A DNA stretch of 64,000 nucleotides from Pseudoalteromonas holothuriae (GTDB lineage: Bacteria > Pseudomonadota > Gammaproteobacteria > Enterobacterales > Alteromonadaceae), in contig NZ_CAMAPC010000009.1 of assembly GCF_945859825.1 (NCBI RefSeq), forward strand, positions 1-64,000. The letters are read 5' to 3'. The stretch's first letter is position 1, and the number at the start of each line of letters is the position of its first letter. Made by a program: the position numbers and the translations under genes. Below are positions 49,301-61,451 of the stretch, one piece after another. The notes beneath the pieces are model-generated. The model did no database searches, was not told where the DNA came from, and worked only from the letters and a program-made list of their open reading frames with translations.

Positions 49301-50230
49301 ATGTCGGTAAAAAAACGTGGTTTAGGCCGAGGCTTGGACGCCCTACTCAGTTCATCAAAGCCAGCTCCAGATAAAGAGCCTGTTGCGGTTCATCACGATA
49401 GTAAAGAACTTGATACTACAGTAGAGCGATTTAGTGATGGGCAATTACAGCATGTCCCTATAGAGTTTTTACAGCCGGGCAAGTACCAACCGCGTAAAGA
49501 TATGTCTGAGCAGGCATTAGAAGAGCTAGCCAGTTCAATTCGAGCTCAAGGCGTGCTTCAACCTATCGTTGTGCGCTGTGTAACTAAAAATCAATTTGAA
49601 ATTATTGCGGGTGAGCGTCGTTGGCGTGCAGCACAAATAGCTGAACTTGATGTCGTACCGTGTATCTTAAAAGATGTAGCAGATGAAGCCGCGGTCGCTA
49701 TTGCTTTAATTGAAAATATTCAGCGAGAAGATTTAAATGCCATGGAAGAAGCCGTTGCATTGGATAGGTTACTACATGAATTTGAATTGACCCATCAGCA
49801 AGTTGCTGAGGCTGTCGGTAAATCTCGTACTACGGTCACCAATTTACTTAGACTCAATAATCTTAATGATGATGTTAAAATTTTGTTGGAGCACGGTGAT
49901 ATCGAAATGGGCCATGCGCGTTGCTTATTAGCACTCTCCGGAGAACCGCAATCAGAAGCTGCAAGAACGGCAGTTGCCAAAGCGTTGACGGTAAGAGAGA
50001 CTGAAAAGCTAGTGCGTGCTATTTTAGAACCGGTGGATAAAAAACAAGCAAAAGAAAAAGATCCAGATGTCAAACTGTTAGAACAACAGCTGGCCGAAAA
50101 CCTGGGGGCAAAGGTAGAAATAAATTACAACCAAAAAGGCAAGGGCAAATTAGTTATTTCATATGCAAATTTGGATGAATTAGACGGTATATTGGGTCGT
50201 ATTCAATCTGATATGCAACAACCTTCCTAA
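49301..50230 (+). CDS. parB: Chromosome-partitioning protein ParB
   Basis: ParB is a CTP-dependent clamp that loads at parS and spreads. The 309-residue protein starts with the ParA-interacting KKRGLGRGLDALLS. The N-terminal CTP-binding domain has PGKYQPRKD and the box II GERRWRAAQ with ENIQREDLN. The parS-binding helix-turn-helix is LTHQQVAEAVGKSRTTVTNLLRL, and a C-terminal dimer domain follows. Two good parS sites about 20 kb away complete the system. Confidence 0.97.
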   Translation: MSVKKRGLGRGLDALLSSSKPAPDKEPVAVHHDSKELDTTVERFSDGQLQHVPIEFLQPGKYQPRKDMSEQALEELASSIRAQGVLQPIVVRCVTKNQFEIIAGERRWRAAQIAELDVVPCILKDVADEAAVAIALIENIQREDLNAMEEAVALDRLLHEFELTHQQVAEAVGKSRTTVTNLLRLNNLNDDVKILLEHGDIEMGHARCLLALSGEPQSEAARTAVAKALTVRETEKLVRAILEPVDKKQAKEKDPDVKLLEQQLAENLGAKVEINYNQKGKGKLVISYANLDELDGILGRIQSDMQQPS

Positions 50231-50287
50231 AGTGTGAAAAATACGCAAATGTAGCGCCGAAAAAGCGCTTCATTTGTCCCCTTCAAG

Positions 50288-50315
50288 TTGCAAAATCACC
50301 AAAAATAAGTATAAT
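50288..50315 (+). promoter_or_regulatory. Sigma70-type promoter of the atp operon
   Basis: TTGCAA (50288-50293), a 16-bp spacer and a perfect TATAAT (50310-50315) lie 55 bp upstream of the atpI GTG. A weak AGCGC stem just upstream (around 50253-50270) may end parB transcription. Confidence 0.7.
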
Positions 50316-50369
50316 TTCGCCAGTTTTTCATGCCCTGATGCAATACAGTGCCATAAAGGTTAATATAAA

Positions 50370-50750
50370 GTGACTCAATCGTTAGCCAGCCCATATCGCC
50401 GGGCCGCATTAAAAGGCATAATGCTTCAGGGAATCGTGACAGTAGTCGCAGCAGTAACCGTTTTTGTTGGTTGGGGAGTACAAGCTGGCGCTTCAGCATT
50501 TGCTGGTGGGCTTGTTTCGGTACTTCCTAATTTTGTTTTTGCTTTGTATGCGTTTCGGTATATGGGCGCAAGTAAAGCAGAACAAGTATTTGACTCGATA
50601 AAACGAGGCAATGGATTAAAGTTTTTGCTTTCTGTGTGTTTGTTTACACTGGTATTTAAGTATTTTTCAGTCATGGCTGTGCCATTTTTTTGCTGCTACA
50701 TACTGGTGTTGTTCACACAATGGTTTGCACCGATTTTTTTTAATCATTAA
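50370..50750 (+). CDS. atpI: ATP synthase protein I
   Basis: AtpI is a small membrane protein that helps assemble or stabilise the c-ring. The 126 residues equal E. coli AtpI, and four hydrophobic segments are visible (about 16-34, 40-58, 75-95 and 97-118) with AGGLVSVLPNFVFALYAFRY in the second. The start is GTG with only a weak AAAG upstream. It opens the atpIBEFHAGDC operon. Confidence 0.92.
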   Translation: MTQSLASPYRRAALKGIMLQGIVTVVAAVTVFVGWGVQAGASAFAGGLVSVLPNFVFALYAFRYMGASKAEQVFDSIKRGNGLKFLLSVCLFTLVFKYFSVMAVPFFCCYILVLFTQWFAPIFFNH

Positions 50751-50762
50751 CTTTTGGGATAA

Positions 50763-51626
<864 letters not shown>

Positions 51627-51660
51627 TTTTTATATTTATAATTTAACTTTTTAACTTTAA

Positions 51661-51921
<261 letters not shown>

Positions 51922-51962
51922 TTTTATTTTTTGAACAGCTTACTATTTAAGGAGGAGCGGTT

Positions 51963-52433
51963 GTGAACTTAAACGCCACTCTTATCGGTGAATTAATTGC
52001 ATTTACGGTCTTCGTATTATTCTGTATGAAGTACGTATGGCCACCACTAAATGGTGCAATTGAAGCTCGCCAGAAAAAAATCGAAGATGGTTTAGCTGCC
52101 TCTGATAAAGCCGAACAAGAACTTGAGCGTGTGCGCCTAGAAGCTGCAGAGCAGTTGACAGAAGCAAAATCTCAAGCGGCCGATATCATTGAACAAGCTA
52201 AAAAGCGTGCAGCGTTAATTGTTGACGAAGAGACAACTCGTGGTCAGCAAGAGCGTGAAAAAATTATTGCTCAAGGACACTCTGAAATTGATTCAGAGCG
52301 TAGCCGTGTGACAGAGGATTTGCGTAAGCAGGTTGCTACTCTGGCAGTGGTTGGCGCTGAGAAGATTTTAGAGCGTGAAATCAATCAAGCCGCACACAGT
52401 GACATCGTTGAAAAACTTGTCGCTGAGCTGTAA
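51963..52433 (+). CDS. atpF: ATP synthase F0 subunit b
   Basis: Subunit b is the peripheral stalk that holds F1 against rotation. The 156 residues equal E. coli. An N-terminal membrane helix (about 5-25) is followed by a long charged coiled coil rich in Glu, Ala and Gln (30-140). The start is GTG after a strong AAGGAGGAGCGG. It lies 41 bp after atpE. Confidence 0.97.
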   Translation: MNLNATLIGELIAFTVFVLFCMKYVWPPLNGAIEARQKKIEDGLAASDKAEQELERVRLEAAEQLTEAKSQAADIIEQAKKRAALIVDEETTRGQQEREKIIAQGHSEIDSERSRVTEDLRKQVATLAVVGAEKILEREINQAAHSDIVEKLVAEL

Positions 52434-52449
52434 TTAGGAGGGTATGAGC

Positions 52450-52983
52450 ATGTCTGAATTGACTACTATCGCTCGCCCATACGCTAAAGCGGCTTTTGAA
52501 CTTGCCGTTGAAAAAGGTAGTGTTGAAGCTTGGAATGAGATGTTGTTCTTCGCCGGTCAAGTGGCCAGCGATGAACAAGTGTCAGCCTTGCTTTCAAGTA
52601 TGCCGACTGCATCAGAACAAACTGACATTTTATTGAAAGTGTGTGCTGAGCAACTCAACGAACAGGGTCAGAATCTTATCAAGCTGATGGCCGAAAATAA
52701 GCGTTTAGCCGCGATTCCAGCAGTTGCTGATATTTTTGCTGATTTTAAAGCAGAATATGACAAAGAAATCGATGTTGATGTGGTTTCTGCAACTGAGCTT
52801 GTTGCTGAGCAACAAGACAAATTGGTCGCGGCACTTGAAAAACGTTTCGCACGCAAAGTTAAGCTGAATTGTAGCATTGACGAAGCCGTAGTTAGCGGCC
52901 TAGTTATTAAAGCTGGTGACACCGTTATTGACGGCTCTGTCCGAGGCAAACTTGACCGCTTAGCGGTTTCGCTACAATCGTAA
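52450..52983 (+). CDS. atpH: ATP synthase F1 subunit delta
   Basis: Delta connects the top of the F1 alpha-beta ring to subunit b. With the ATG at 52450 it has 177 residues, the same as E. coli, and begins [21 protein letters not shown]. An ATG two codons earlier (52444) is only two bases from AGGAGG, too close for initiation, while the chosen start is eight bases away. The C-terminal [19 protein letters not shown] is family-typical. Confidence 0.96.
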   Translation: MSELTTIARPYAKAAFELAVEKGSVEAWNEMLFFAGQVASDEQVSALLSSMPTASEQTDILLKVCAEQLNEQGQNLIKLMAENKRLAAIPAVADIFADFKAEYDKEIDVDVVSATELVAEQQDKLVAALEKRFARKVKLNCSIDEAVVSGLVIKAGDTVIDGSVRGKLDRLAVSLQS

Positions 52984-52997
52984 TTGGGAAAAAGAGC

Positions 52998-54539
52998 ATG
53001 CAACTTAATTCCACAGAAATTTCTGCGCTGATCAAACAACGTATTGAGCAGTTTGAAGTTGTAAGTGAAGCACGTAACGAAGGTACTATTGTATCTGTTA
53101 CTGACGGTATCATCCGCATCCATGGTCTAGCTGACTGTATGCAAGGTGAGATGATTGAGCTTCCTGGCAACCGTTATGCTATTGCACTAAACCTTGAGCG
53201 TGACTCAGTAGGTGCAGTAGTTATGGGTCCTTACGCAGACCTTAAAGAAGGCGTAAAAGTACAATCTACTGGTCGTATCTTAGAAGTACCTGTTGGTCGT
53301 GGTCTATTAGGTCGTGTTGTAAACACACTTGGTCAGCCTATCGATGGTAAAGGTGCACTAGATAATGACGGCTTTGAACCAGTTGAGAAAATTGCACCAG
53401 GCGTAATTGAACGTCAATCAGTAGATGAGCCAGTACAAACTGGTTATAAGTCTATCGATGCAATGATACCAGTTGGTCGTGGCCAGCGTGAGCTTGTCAT
53501 CGGTGACCGTCAGACTGGTAAAACTGCACTAGCAATCGATGCTATCATCAACCAAAAAGGTACAGGCGTTAAATGTGTGTACGTAGCGGTTGGTCAAAAA
53601 GCATCTACTATTGCGAACGTAGTACGTAAACTTGAAGAGCACGGTGCACTTGAAAACACAATCGTTGTTGTTGCATCTGCTTCTGAATCAGCTGCGCTTC
53701 AATTCTTAGCGCCATTTGCTGGTTGTACTATGGGTGAATACTTCCGCGACCGCGGTGAAGATGCGCTAATCGTATATGATGATTTGTCTAAGCAAGCTGT
53801 TGCTTATCGTCAAATTTCATTGCTACTTAAGCGTCCACCAGGTCGTGAAGCATACCCAGGTGACGTATTCTACCTTCACTCGCGTCTTTTAGAGCGTGCA
53901 TCACGTGTAAACGCTGATTACGTAGAGAAGTTCACTAATGGTGAAGTGAAAGGTAAAACAGGTTCATTGACGGCATTGCCAATCATTGAAACTCAAGGTG
54001 GTGATGTTTCTGCATTCGTACCTACTAACGTTATCTCAATCACCGATGGTCAGATTTTCTTAGAAACTGACTTATTTAACGCAGGTATCCGTCCGGCAGT
54101 AAATGCTGGTATTTCGGTATCTCGTGTAGGTGGTGCTGCGCAAACTAAAATCGTTAAGAAACTAGGTGGTGGTATCCGTCTAGCGCTAGCTCAATATCGT
54201 GAACTAGCGGCGTTCTCTCAGTTCGCTTCAGACCTTGACGATGCAACTCGAGCTCAGCTTGAGCACGGTGAGCGCGTAACAGAGCTAATGAAACAGAAAC
54301 AGTATGCACCAATGTCTGTTGCTGAAATGTCTCTGTCGTTATTTGCTGCTGAAAAAGGCTTCTTGAAAGATGTTGAAATCGCGAAAATCGGTGATTTCGA
54401 AGAAGGTCTTATCGGTTACGCGAATAGCACATACGCAGAGCTAATGGCTCAAATCAATGAAACAGGTAACTATAACGCCGAGATCGAAGCGCAGTTGAAA
54501 GAACTTCTTGAGAAGTTCAAGTCAACGCAAACTTGGTAA
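52998..54539 (+). CDS. atpA: ATP synthase F1 subunit alpha
   Basis: Alpha is the non-catalytic nucleotide-binding F1 subunit. The 513 residues equal E. coli. The P-loop [11 protein letters not shown] and the arginine-finger region ([12 protein letters not shown]) are clear, as is the N-terminal crown domain. Codon use here is noticeably rich in common codons, in line with strong expression. It lies 14 bp after atpH. Confidence 0.99.
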   Translation: MQLNSTEISALIKQRIEQFEVVSEARNEGTIVSVTDGIIRIHGLADCMQGEMIELPGNRYAIALNLERDSVGAVVMGPYADLKEGVKVQSTGRILEVPVGRGLLGRVVNTLGQPIDGKGALDNDGFEPVEKIAPGVIERQSVDEPVQTGYKSIDAMIPVGRGQRELVIGDRQTGKTALAIDAIINQKGTGVKCVYVAVGQKASTIANVVRKLEEHGALENTIVVVASASESAALQFLAPFAGCTMGEYFRDRGEDALIVYDDLSKQAVAYRQISLLLKRPPGREAYPGDVFYLHSRLLERASRVNADYVEKFTNGEVKGKTGSLTALPIIETQGGDVSAFVPTNVISITDGQIFLETDLFNAGIRPAVNAGISVSRVGGAAQTKIVKKLGGGIRLALAQYRELAAFSQFASDLDDATRAQLEHGERVTELMKQKQYAPMSVAEMSLSLFAAEKGFLKDVEIAKIGDFEEGLIGYANSTYAELMAQINETGNYNAEIEAQLKELLEKFKSTQTW

Positions 54540-54597
54540 TTTAGTTATGCATGGTGGGTGTTATCGCTAACACTCACCTTGATTCGGAGAGAGAGTC

Positions 54598-56876
<2,279 letters not shown>

Positions 56877-56890
56877 TTTAGGGGGTTGAT

Positions 56891-57307
56891 ATGGCTTCGA
56901 CAGTACATCTTGACGTAGTAAGTGCAGAGCAGAACTTATTCTCTGGCGCTGTTTCGACTATCCAAGTGACCGGTAGTGAAGGTGAGCTGGGTATTCACCC
57001 AGGTCACGCCCCATTATTGACTGGCCTAAAACCTGGTATGGTGCGTTTAGTAAAACAAGATGGTGAAGAAGAAATCATCTATGTTGCAGGTGGCACACTT
57101 GAAGTTCAACCCAATATTGTAACCGTTCTTGCGGACGTTGCATTACGTGGTGAAGACTTGGACGAGCAATCTGCTGAGCAGTCTAAACGCGAAGCGCAAG
57201 CACAAATGGAATCTGGTGGAGCAAGTGAACTTGATCACTATGCTGCAGCTGCACAGTTAGCTGAGGCAATTGCTCAGCTACGTGTTATCCGTCAATTGCG
57301 TAAATAA
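56891..57307 (+). CDS. atpC: ATP synthase F1 subunit epsilon
   Basis: Epsilon sits at the foot of the shaft and can inhibit ATP hydrolysis. The 138-residue protein has the N-terminal beta-sandwich ([32 protein letters not shown]) and a C-terminal helical hairpin (about 90-138). It ends the operon, and a strong terminator follows 19 bp later. Confidence 0.97.
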   Translation: MASTVHLDVVSAEQNLFSGAVSTIQVTGSEGELGIHPGHAPLLTGLKPGMVRLVKQDGEEEIIYVAGGTLEVQPNIVTVLADVALRGEDLDEQSAEQSKREAQAQMESGGASELDHYAAAAQLAEAIAQLRVIRQLRK

Positions 57308-57326
57308 ATACAAACCTATCTGGTTT

Positions 57327-57360
57327 AAAAAGCCCGCACTTTTTAGTGTGGGCTTTTTTA
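57327..57360 (+). terminator. Terminator of the atp operon
   Basis: AAAAAGCCCGCACT (57327-57340), a TTTT loop and AGTGTGGGCTTTTT (57345-57358) form a 14-bp stem with one G-T pair, ending in T residues. Confidence 0.92.
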
Positions 57361-57450
57361 TAACCAAACTGTTAGTAATACCAATTATTATTAAAATATT
57401 GATCATTCTAGCGAGCTAAATGACTCACATAGAATAAATAACTATATACC

Positions 57451-57590
57451 GCTGCCCAAAAGCTTCAACTAAAGGCCTCCACTACTTTGTCATTCGCAGC
57501 GAACATAAACTATTATGCTGCATTACTCATTTCACATAATGAAAGCACTTGATTTAAAAAATTCATATCTCAAAGATCAACAGCCCCAAA
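57451..57590. repeat. Dispersed intergenic repeat, family A, copy 1
   Basis: The stretch from CTGCCCAAA (57452) to about 57590 is a diverged copy of 60496-60625. The best-kept part is 33 bases at 57550-57582 (beginning TGATTTAAAAAATTCATA), with one mismatch to 60583-60615. The 57308-57945 gap also contains the atp terminator, an ATACCAATT motif (57378), a family C repeat, and the 16-bp inverted repeat listed separately; no gene is seen in it. Confidence 0.75.
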
Positions 57591-57650
57591 GCCATTTATC
57601 TGTTGCAATATCTGGTCATCTGTTTAATGCAATAGGTATAATAATTCGCT

Positions 57651-57695
57651 ATTACAAGTGAAATTGTCTTGATATTGGGCAAAAGGTCATTGGAT
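57651..57695 (+). repeat. Dispersed intergenic repeat, family D, copy 1
   Basis: ATTACAAGTGAAATTG and the following TCTTGATATTGGGCAA resemble 62486-62520 (ATTACAAATGAAATCGCC, then TTGATAGAGGACAA). The related tail TTGGGCAAGTTCG occurs at 60081-60093, just after the next gene. It is a diverged non-coding repeat. Confidence 0.55.
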
Positions 57696-57724
57696 AGCAA
57701 GTAATGTGAATTACAAAGTATCTT

Positions 57725-57750
57725 CTATTTCAAAACCCTTATCTAAACCT
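57725..57750 (-). repeat. Dispersed intergenic repeat, family C, copy 1 (inverted)
   Basis: The 26 bases beginning CTATTTCAAAACCCTTAT are the inverse complement of 62383-62408 with about two differences, and are similar to 60775-60800. The three copies flank the genes of the right-hand accessory region. Confidence 0.7.
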
Positions 57751-57796
57751 AAGATGAACTCTTAAGAAGAGACTACTACTTTCCTTATTTTATGTT

Positions 57797-57851
57797 AAAT
57801 TAATAGTACAAAATGTGACGAGTTAGAGGTGTTTATTTGTACTATTAATTT
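57797..57851. promoter_or_regulatory. Perfect 16-bp inverted repeat upstream of the sensor-regulator gene
   Basis: AAATTAATAGTACAAA (57797-57812) is repeated exactly in inverse as TTTGTACTATTAATTT (57836-57851) around 23 bases. It ends 94 bp before the regulator ATG. Each arm contains AGTAC/GTACT, and the arm centres are about 39 bp apart. It could be a paired operator for autoregulation or an RNA hairpin in the leader. No T tract follows. Confidence 0.7.
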
Positions 57852-57945
57852 GCAAATAATTAGCACTTTATAAATATTTTTATTGAGTTTAGATCATTAG
57901 TCGGTACAATTCTCAATAGAATATAAGGACACTACATTACTCATA

Positions 57946-60075
57946 ATGAATGAAGTAAGATTTTCACGGCAGGTTAAGGAAGTGAAGTTTGGGACTTGGA
58001 GCTTAGACCCAAAGAAACAGTGTATTTATGATGGTTCGATAGAAAGAGAACTTGAACCACTTCTATTTAGACTCCTTTGCTATTTTATCATTAATAACGA
58101 ACAGATCATTACCCGTCAGGATCTGGTTGATGATGTGTGGTGTCAAAAATATGTTGATGATAATGCCATTAATCGTGCTATGTCTGAATTACGGAAAATT
58201 TTAAAATCAGATATGCAAAAAGGCATTGTTGTTAAAACTCACTATAGGAAAGGGTATAGTTTTTTTCTTGAGCCTGAGATTATTTACCATCCTGATTTAA
58301 GTGAAGAGCCACTTCAGGTTGCAGCTAAGCAGCCAAAAATGAAAGACCCTTTACCTTCTAAAAAAACGAAGACTATGCGCTCAAAAGGGTTTGTACTCTT
58401 AGCCAGTGTTTTAACAATTATTGTAGTCGGCTATTTTTTCACCTCACATTACTCAGTACAAGAAAGTCAGTTGCCAATTAAAACAAAGAATATAGAAGAG
58501 AAAGTCCTATCATGGGTACCTGGTCGTTATACGAATTTGCGCCTTTCATTTAATAAGAAATTATTGGCTTTTTCTTTTGCACCACAAGGCACTAAATATT
58601 ACTCATTAGTCGTTAAGGAGCTTGGTGGTGGGTATGAACGGCGTTTAGGAGAAGAAGGTGTAAATTACTATCCATTAGGGTGGTCAACAGATTCAAGTAT
58701 ACTATATTACCGAGCTAAAACTGATGTAACATGCCAGATATGGCAAATTAAGGCCGACTTTAGTGAAGGCAATCGAATGCTCTTTGAGTGCAATATGAGG
58801 GGTCTTGTTAGTGGTAGTGGTGTTGGTAAAGATCGTATTATTTACTCCAAATCAGGCTATCGAAATCGAGATGAGCTTGCTGCATTAACAAGCAGAGATT
58901 TAAAAACTGGACAAGAGTTTCAAATAAGCTCGCCTAACTTAAACTCTTACGGTGACCAGTTCTTAACTTACATTCCGGAAAAAGAAGTGCTGCTATTTGA
59001 GCGCCGTCAGTATGATACCAATGAGTTGTATATGACAGACCCTGATGGCGGTAATCAGATTAAACTACTTGAGTCATCGAGTCGAATTTGGTCGGTAAAT
59101 TATGATGTTGAATCAGATCTTCTATTGTGGTTCGACAATGTAAAGAATATCGTTTTCGGTTACAGTTTAAGTAAAAGAAAGCTAGTCAAAAAAGAGAAGC
59201 TAAATACCTCTCAGAGTTACGCGATTTTTCAGTTTTTAAGTCAAAATGAAATATTGATGGTGAGCTATCCGTTTGTATCTTATATATACACGCTAGACCC
59301 AGATAAAGGCGCGATGAGTGCAGATATACAGTTGAGTGCCGGCAGCATAAGCCCAATCAAGTTTAAACAAGGTTATATGGTATTGACTACGCAAGGTAGT
59401 GATCGGGTTGTTACTCAGGTAGATAATAACGGTAATAGTCATGTTTTAGAAATACCACCTGGTGACATTCGTAGTATTAGGTACCATGAAAAAGATGATT
59501 TATTACTGGTTCACTATCGTCGTAGCATTGAAATATATCGATACTCTGATCTGTCGCTCGTTGATAGTATTGAGGTAAGTAGTGGAATTATATCAGCAGA
59601 GTTTTTGAACCATAGTGAAGTGGGTTACGTGGTTTTGGATGAACATAAGGTTAATAGTAGCTCCTATAAATATTCATTAAAATCTAAGAAAAATGTTCCT
59701 ATACCCACGTTAAATACATTGTGGATAGGTGGTCTTGATGACAATACATTGATTTCGTTATCTTCAAATGACACTATTTTACTATATGAAATGAATACCG
59801 GAAAAACGTTACAAGAATTTGACTTGCCTAAAGCGCGATATAGACATTCAATTGCAGTTGGAGATAGTTATATTTATCATTCTGATGGTGCTCGAGTGTA
59901 TCGTATAGACCCAAGTAAAAAAGGCAATGCAGAAGAAATATATTCGATAGATACAGCTAAATATGTGATTAAGGATATTAGTTACACGGTACATAATGAT
60001 GCATTATGGATGAATGTAATTGAAGTAAATGAGAATCAGCTTTTAGATATTAAAATTACTGATGAAGTAAAATAG
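57946..60075 (+). CDS. Membrane-spanning winged-helix regulator with a beta-propeller-like sensor
   Basis: The 709-residue protein begins with an OmpR/CadC-type winged-helix domain (about 12-115; RQDLVDDVWCQKYVDDNAIN, AMSELRKILKSD, KTHYRKGYSFF). A linker and one membrane helix (about 148-166) follow. The large exported region (170-709) is made of beta-strand repeats resembling TolB/WD40-like propeller blades, for example LSFNKKLLAFSF and MTDPDGGNQIKLLE. It is a CadC-class one-component regulator; the signal is unknown. It stands alone between long intergenic regions, 1.2 kb upstream of the peptide gene. Confidence 0.85.
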   Translation: MNEVRFSRQVKEVKFGTWSLDPKKQCIYDGSIERELEPLLFRLLCYFIINNEQIITRQDLVDDVWCQKYVDDNAINRAMSELRKILKSDMQKGIVVKTHYRKGYSFFLEPEIIYHPDLSEEPLQVAAKQPKMKDPLPSKKTKTMRSKGFVLLASVLTIIVVGYFFTSHYSVQESQLPIKTKNIEEKVLSWVPGRYTNLRLSFNKKLLAFSFAPQGTKYYSLVVKELGGGYERRLGEEGVNYYPLGWSTDSSILYYRAKTDVTCQIWQIKADFSEGNRMLFECNMRGLVSGSGVGKDRIIYSKSGYRNRDELAALTSRDLKTGQEFQISSPNLNSYGDQFLTYIPEKEVLLFERRQYDTNELYMTDPDGGNQIKLLESSSRIWSVNYDVESDLLLWFDNVKNIVFGYSLSKRKLVKKEKLNTSQSYAIFQFLSQNEILMVSYPFVSYIYTLDPDKGAMSADIQLSAGSISPIKFKQGYMVLTTQGSDRVVTQVDNNGNSHVLEIPPGDIRSIRYHEKDDLLLVHYRRSIEIYRYSDLSLVDSIEVSSGIISAEFLNHSEVGYVVLDEHKVNSSSYKYSLKSKKNVPIPTLNTLWIGGLDDNTLISLSSNDTILLYEMNTGKTLQEFDLPKARYRHSIAVGDSYIYHSDGARVYRIDPSKKGNAEEIYSIDTAKYVIKDISYTVHNDALWMNVIEVNENQLLDIKITDEVK

Positions 60076-60495
60076 TTGCCTTGGGCAAGTTCGCCTTTTC
60101 AGAACTGAGGTTAAAATAGTAAAACTTATCCATTAATGAGCTATATCAGGTTTGAATAAGTATTACTCGTACGTCAAAAAAGCATGCCTACATCAAGCGG
60201 TGGTAAGTTTAAATCAGTGATTGCCGCTTTCTAGCGTGAATTGAATGGTGAACGTCATTGAGATAGTTAAAAACAATGAAAAGTGGTGCTAGGTAAGCTA
60301 AATAATCTATATTTTTCATTATCAGTATTGATATTCATTAGATACGTATAAGTTTAATACTGGGCTGTATTCAATTTATAGCTGGTTAGGGCGTATTGAT
60401 CTTTTTTGCAGCAGTCATTTGGGTGTTTTCCCAATGCAGAACCTACGCCGCATAGTTCTGCTATGTAAATCAGGTGATAACCTAGAAAAATGCCC

Positions 60496-60625
60496 CCTGC
60501 CCAAAGGGTTCAACCAAAGACTTACACTGCGTTGTCATGGGCTTTTAATGCAACATAGCCCATTCCTAGCATTGAAAGCCTTTGATTTAAAAAATTCATA
60601 CCTCAAAGATCAACACGCCCTAGTA
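60496..60625. repeat. Dispersed intergenic repeat, family A, copy 2
   Basis: This is the second copy of the element at 57451-57590, with CTGCCCAAA at 60497 and the well-kept 33-base block at 60583-60615. It lies in the same orientation as copy 1, about 3 kb apart, so the two bracket the sensor-regulator gene. No transposase or clear terminal inverted repeats are seen. Confidence 0.75.
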
Positions 60626-60774
60626 ATCATGTGGGTTATGATGATGCCAACCTCTCGTCAAAGTTTAAACTATTGTTTAGAACTATATCTTACGCTCACT
60701 TTTTGCTATTCATAATTACCTATAAAATTGTTTTACATGCTCTACTAGTGAGGTTGTTTTTATTGTTTAACTTC

Positions 60775-60800
60775 TGGTTTGGGTAAGGAATTTCAAATAG
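60775..60800 (+). repeat. Dispersed intergenic repeat, family C, copy 3
   Basis: The bases beginning TGGTTTGGGTAAGG align with 62383-62408 with about five differences, and the flanks also agree (TTAACTTC before, AGTAA after). It lies upstream of the peptide gene. Confidence 0.6.
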
Positions 60801-60988
60801 TAACTAATTAAGAAATCAACTTACTCATCATAAAATGGTGATATTTAGTTCAACATTAAGGCTACTTAATGCAGTAATGGCTAAATGAAAGCACCGCAAA
60901 GAGTGAGCAAAAACAGCATAGTTAAAATAGTGAGCTTATTTAAATCTCAGACGATTTAACTACGCCACTAAAAACTGCTTTAGTGATA

Positions 60989-61033
60989 AAAACGCGTTAA
61001 AAGTTACTTGCATCTCTTTGAGAAACGCGTTTT
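60989..61033. promoter_or_regulatory. Paired ACGCGT palindromes, candidate operator or hairpin
   Basis: AAAACGCGTT (60989-60998) and AACGCGTTTT (61024-61033) are exact inverse complements. Their ACGCGT centres are 33 bp apart, about three DNA turns, which suits two dimers on one face. Additional AAAG/CTTT pairing inside would also permit an RNA stem. It lies about 210 bp upstream of the peptide gene. Confidence 0.45.
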
Positions 61034-61131
61034 AAGACTTTTATTGGTCTGAAATTATAGTGTTTATCCAGTATTTTCACTAAGGTTTAGATAATGTTTG
61101 ATTTTAAATAAAAATAAGCTTTTTTATCAGT

Positions 61132-61146
61132 GGTTTAAGTTAAACC
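61132..61146. promoter_or_regulatory. Perfect 15-bp palindrome upstream of the peptide gene
   Basis: GGTTTAA-G-TTAAACC is fully symmetric and centred 105 bp before the peptide ATG. It also forms part of a longer symmetry, TAAGGTTTA (61081-61089) with TAAACCTTA (61141-61149). It is a candidate transcription-factor site. Confidence 0.45.
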
Positions 61147-61243
61147 TTATGAAGGTAAGTGTAAGGATTAATAATTACATAAAAACACTGAGTTTGTTTA
61201 AAGTAATAGTCGTTCTCAACAATAACAACAAAGGAAATACATT

Positions 61244-61390
61244 ATGTTATCTAATTTCAAACTAAAGCTAAAAACAAAGAAAGTTAAATTGCTCTCAGGT
61301 ACTCCTGTATTAGATACAAAACAAACAAAGCACATTGTAGGTGGTCTTTCATCAGAAACTGAAACATTTACAAATAAGCCTCCACATTAA
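61244..61390 (+). CDS. Putative double-glycine-leader secreted peptide (pheromone or RiPP precursor)
   Basis: This 48-codon gene has a good AAAGGAAA site 7 bases before the ATG. The first part (2-16) is lysine-rich and amphipathic (LSNFKLKLKTKKVKL). Then comes LDTKQTKHIVGG, which fits the double-glycine leader pattern with Gly33-Gly34 and Ile at -4. The predicted core is LSSETETFTNKPPH (35-48), 14 residues, Ser/Thr/Glu-rich with no cysteine. Such leaders are cut by C39-peptidase ABC exporters. With no Cys in the core, thioether or disulfide bacteriocin types are unlikely; a peptide signal or another modified peptide is possible. No exporter lies within the window. I do not recognise a named family. 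Confidence 0.7.
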   Translation: MLSNFKLKLKTKKVKLLSGTPVLDTKQTKHIVGGLSSETETFTNKPPH

Positions 61391-61451
61391 GCATCATTTT
61401 AGAGGTGTTATTTATACATTAATAGTTGCAAGTTTCTATAAGGAGAATCAT

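Larger units (their letters stand above)
60076..61243. other. 1.2-kb AT-rich intergenic region between regulator and peptide gene
   Basis: No convincing gene is seen in this stretch. It contains a family D tail just after the regulator stop (60077-60118), family A copy 2 (60496-60625) and family C copy 3 (60775-60800). Two ACGCGT palindromes lie 33 bp apart (60992, 61025), and a perfect GGTTTAA-G-TTAAACC palindrome is at 61132-61146. The peptide ribosome site AAAGGAAA is at 61230-61237. A 98-codon open frame at 60419-60715 lies inside the repeat and looks spurious. Confidence 0.6.

Noticed and set aside
60419..60715. 98-codon plus-strand frame
   Set aside because: It coincides with repeat family A, whose other copy does not keep this frame open.
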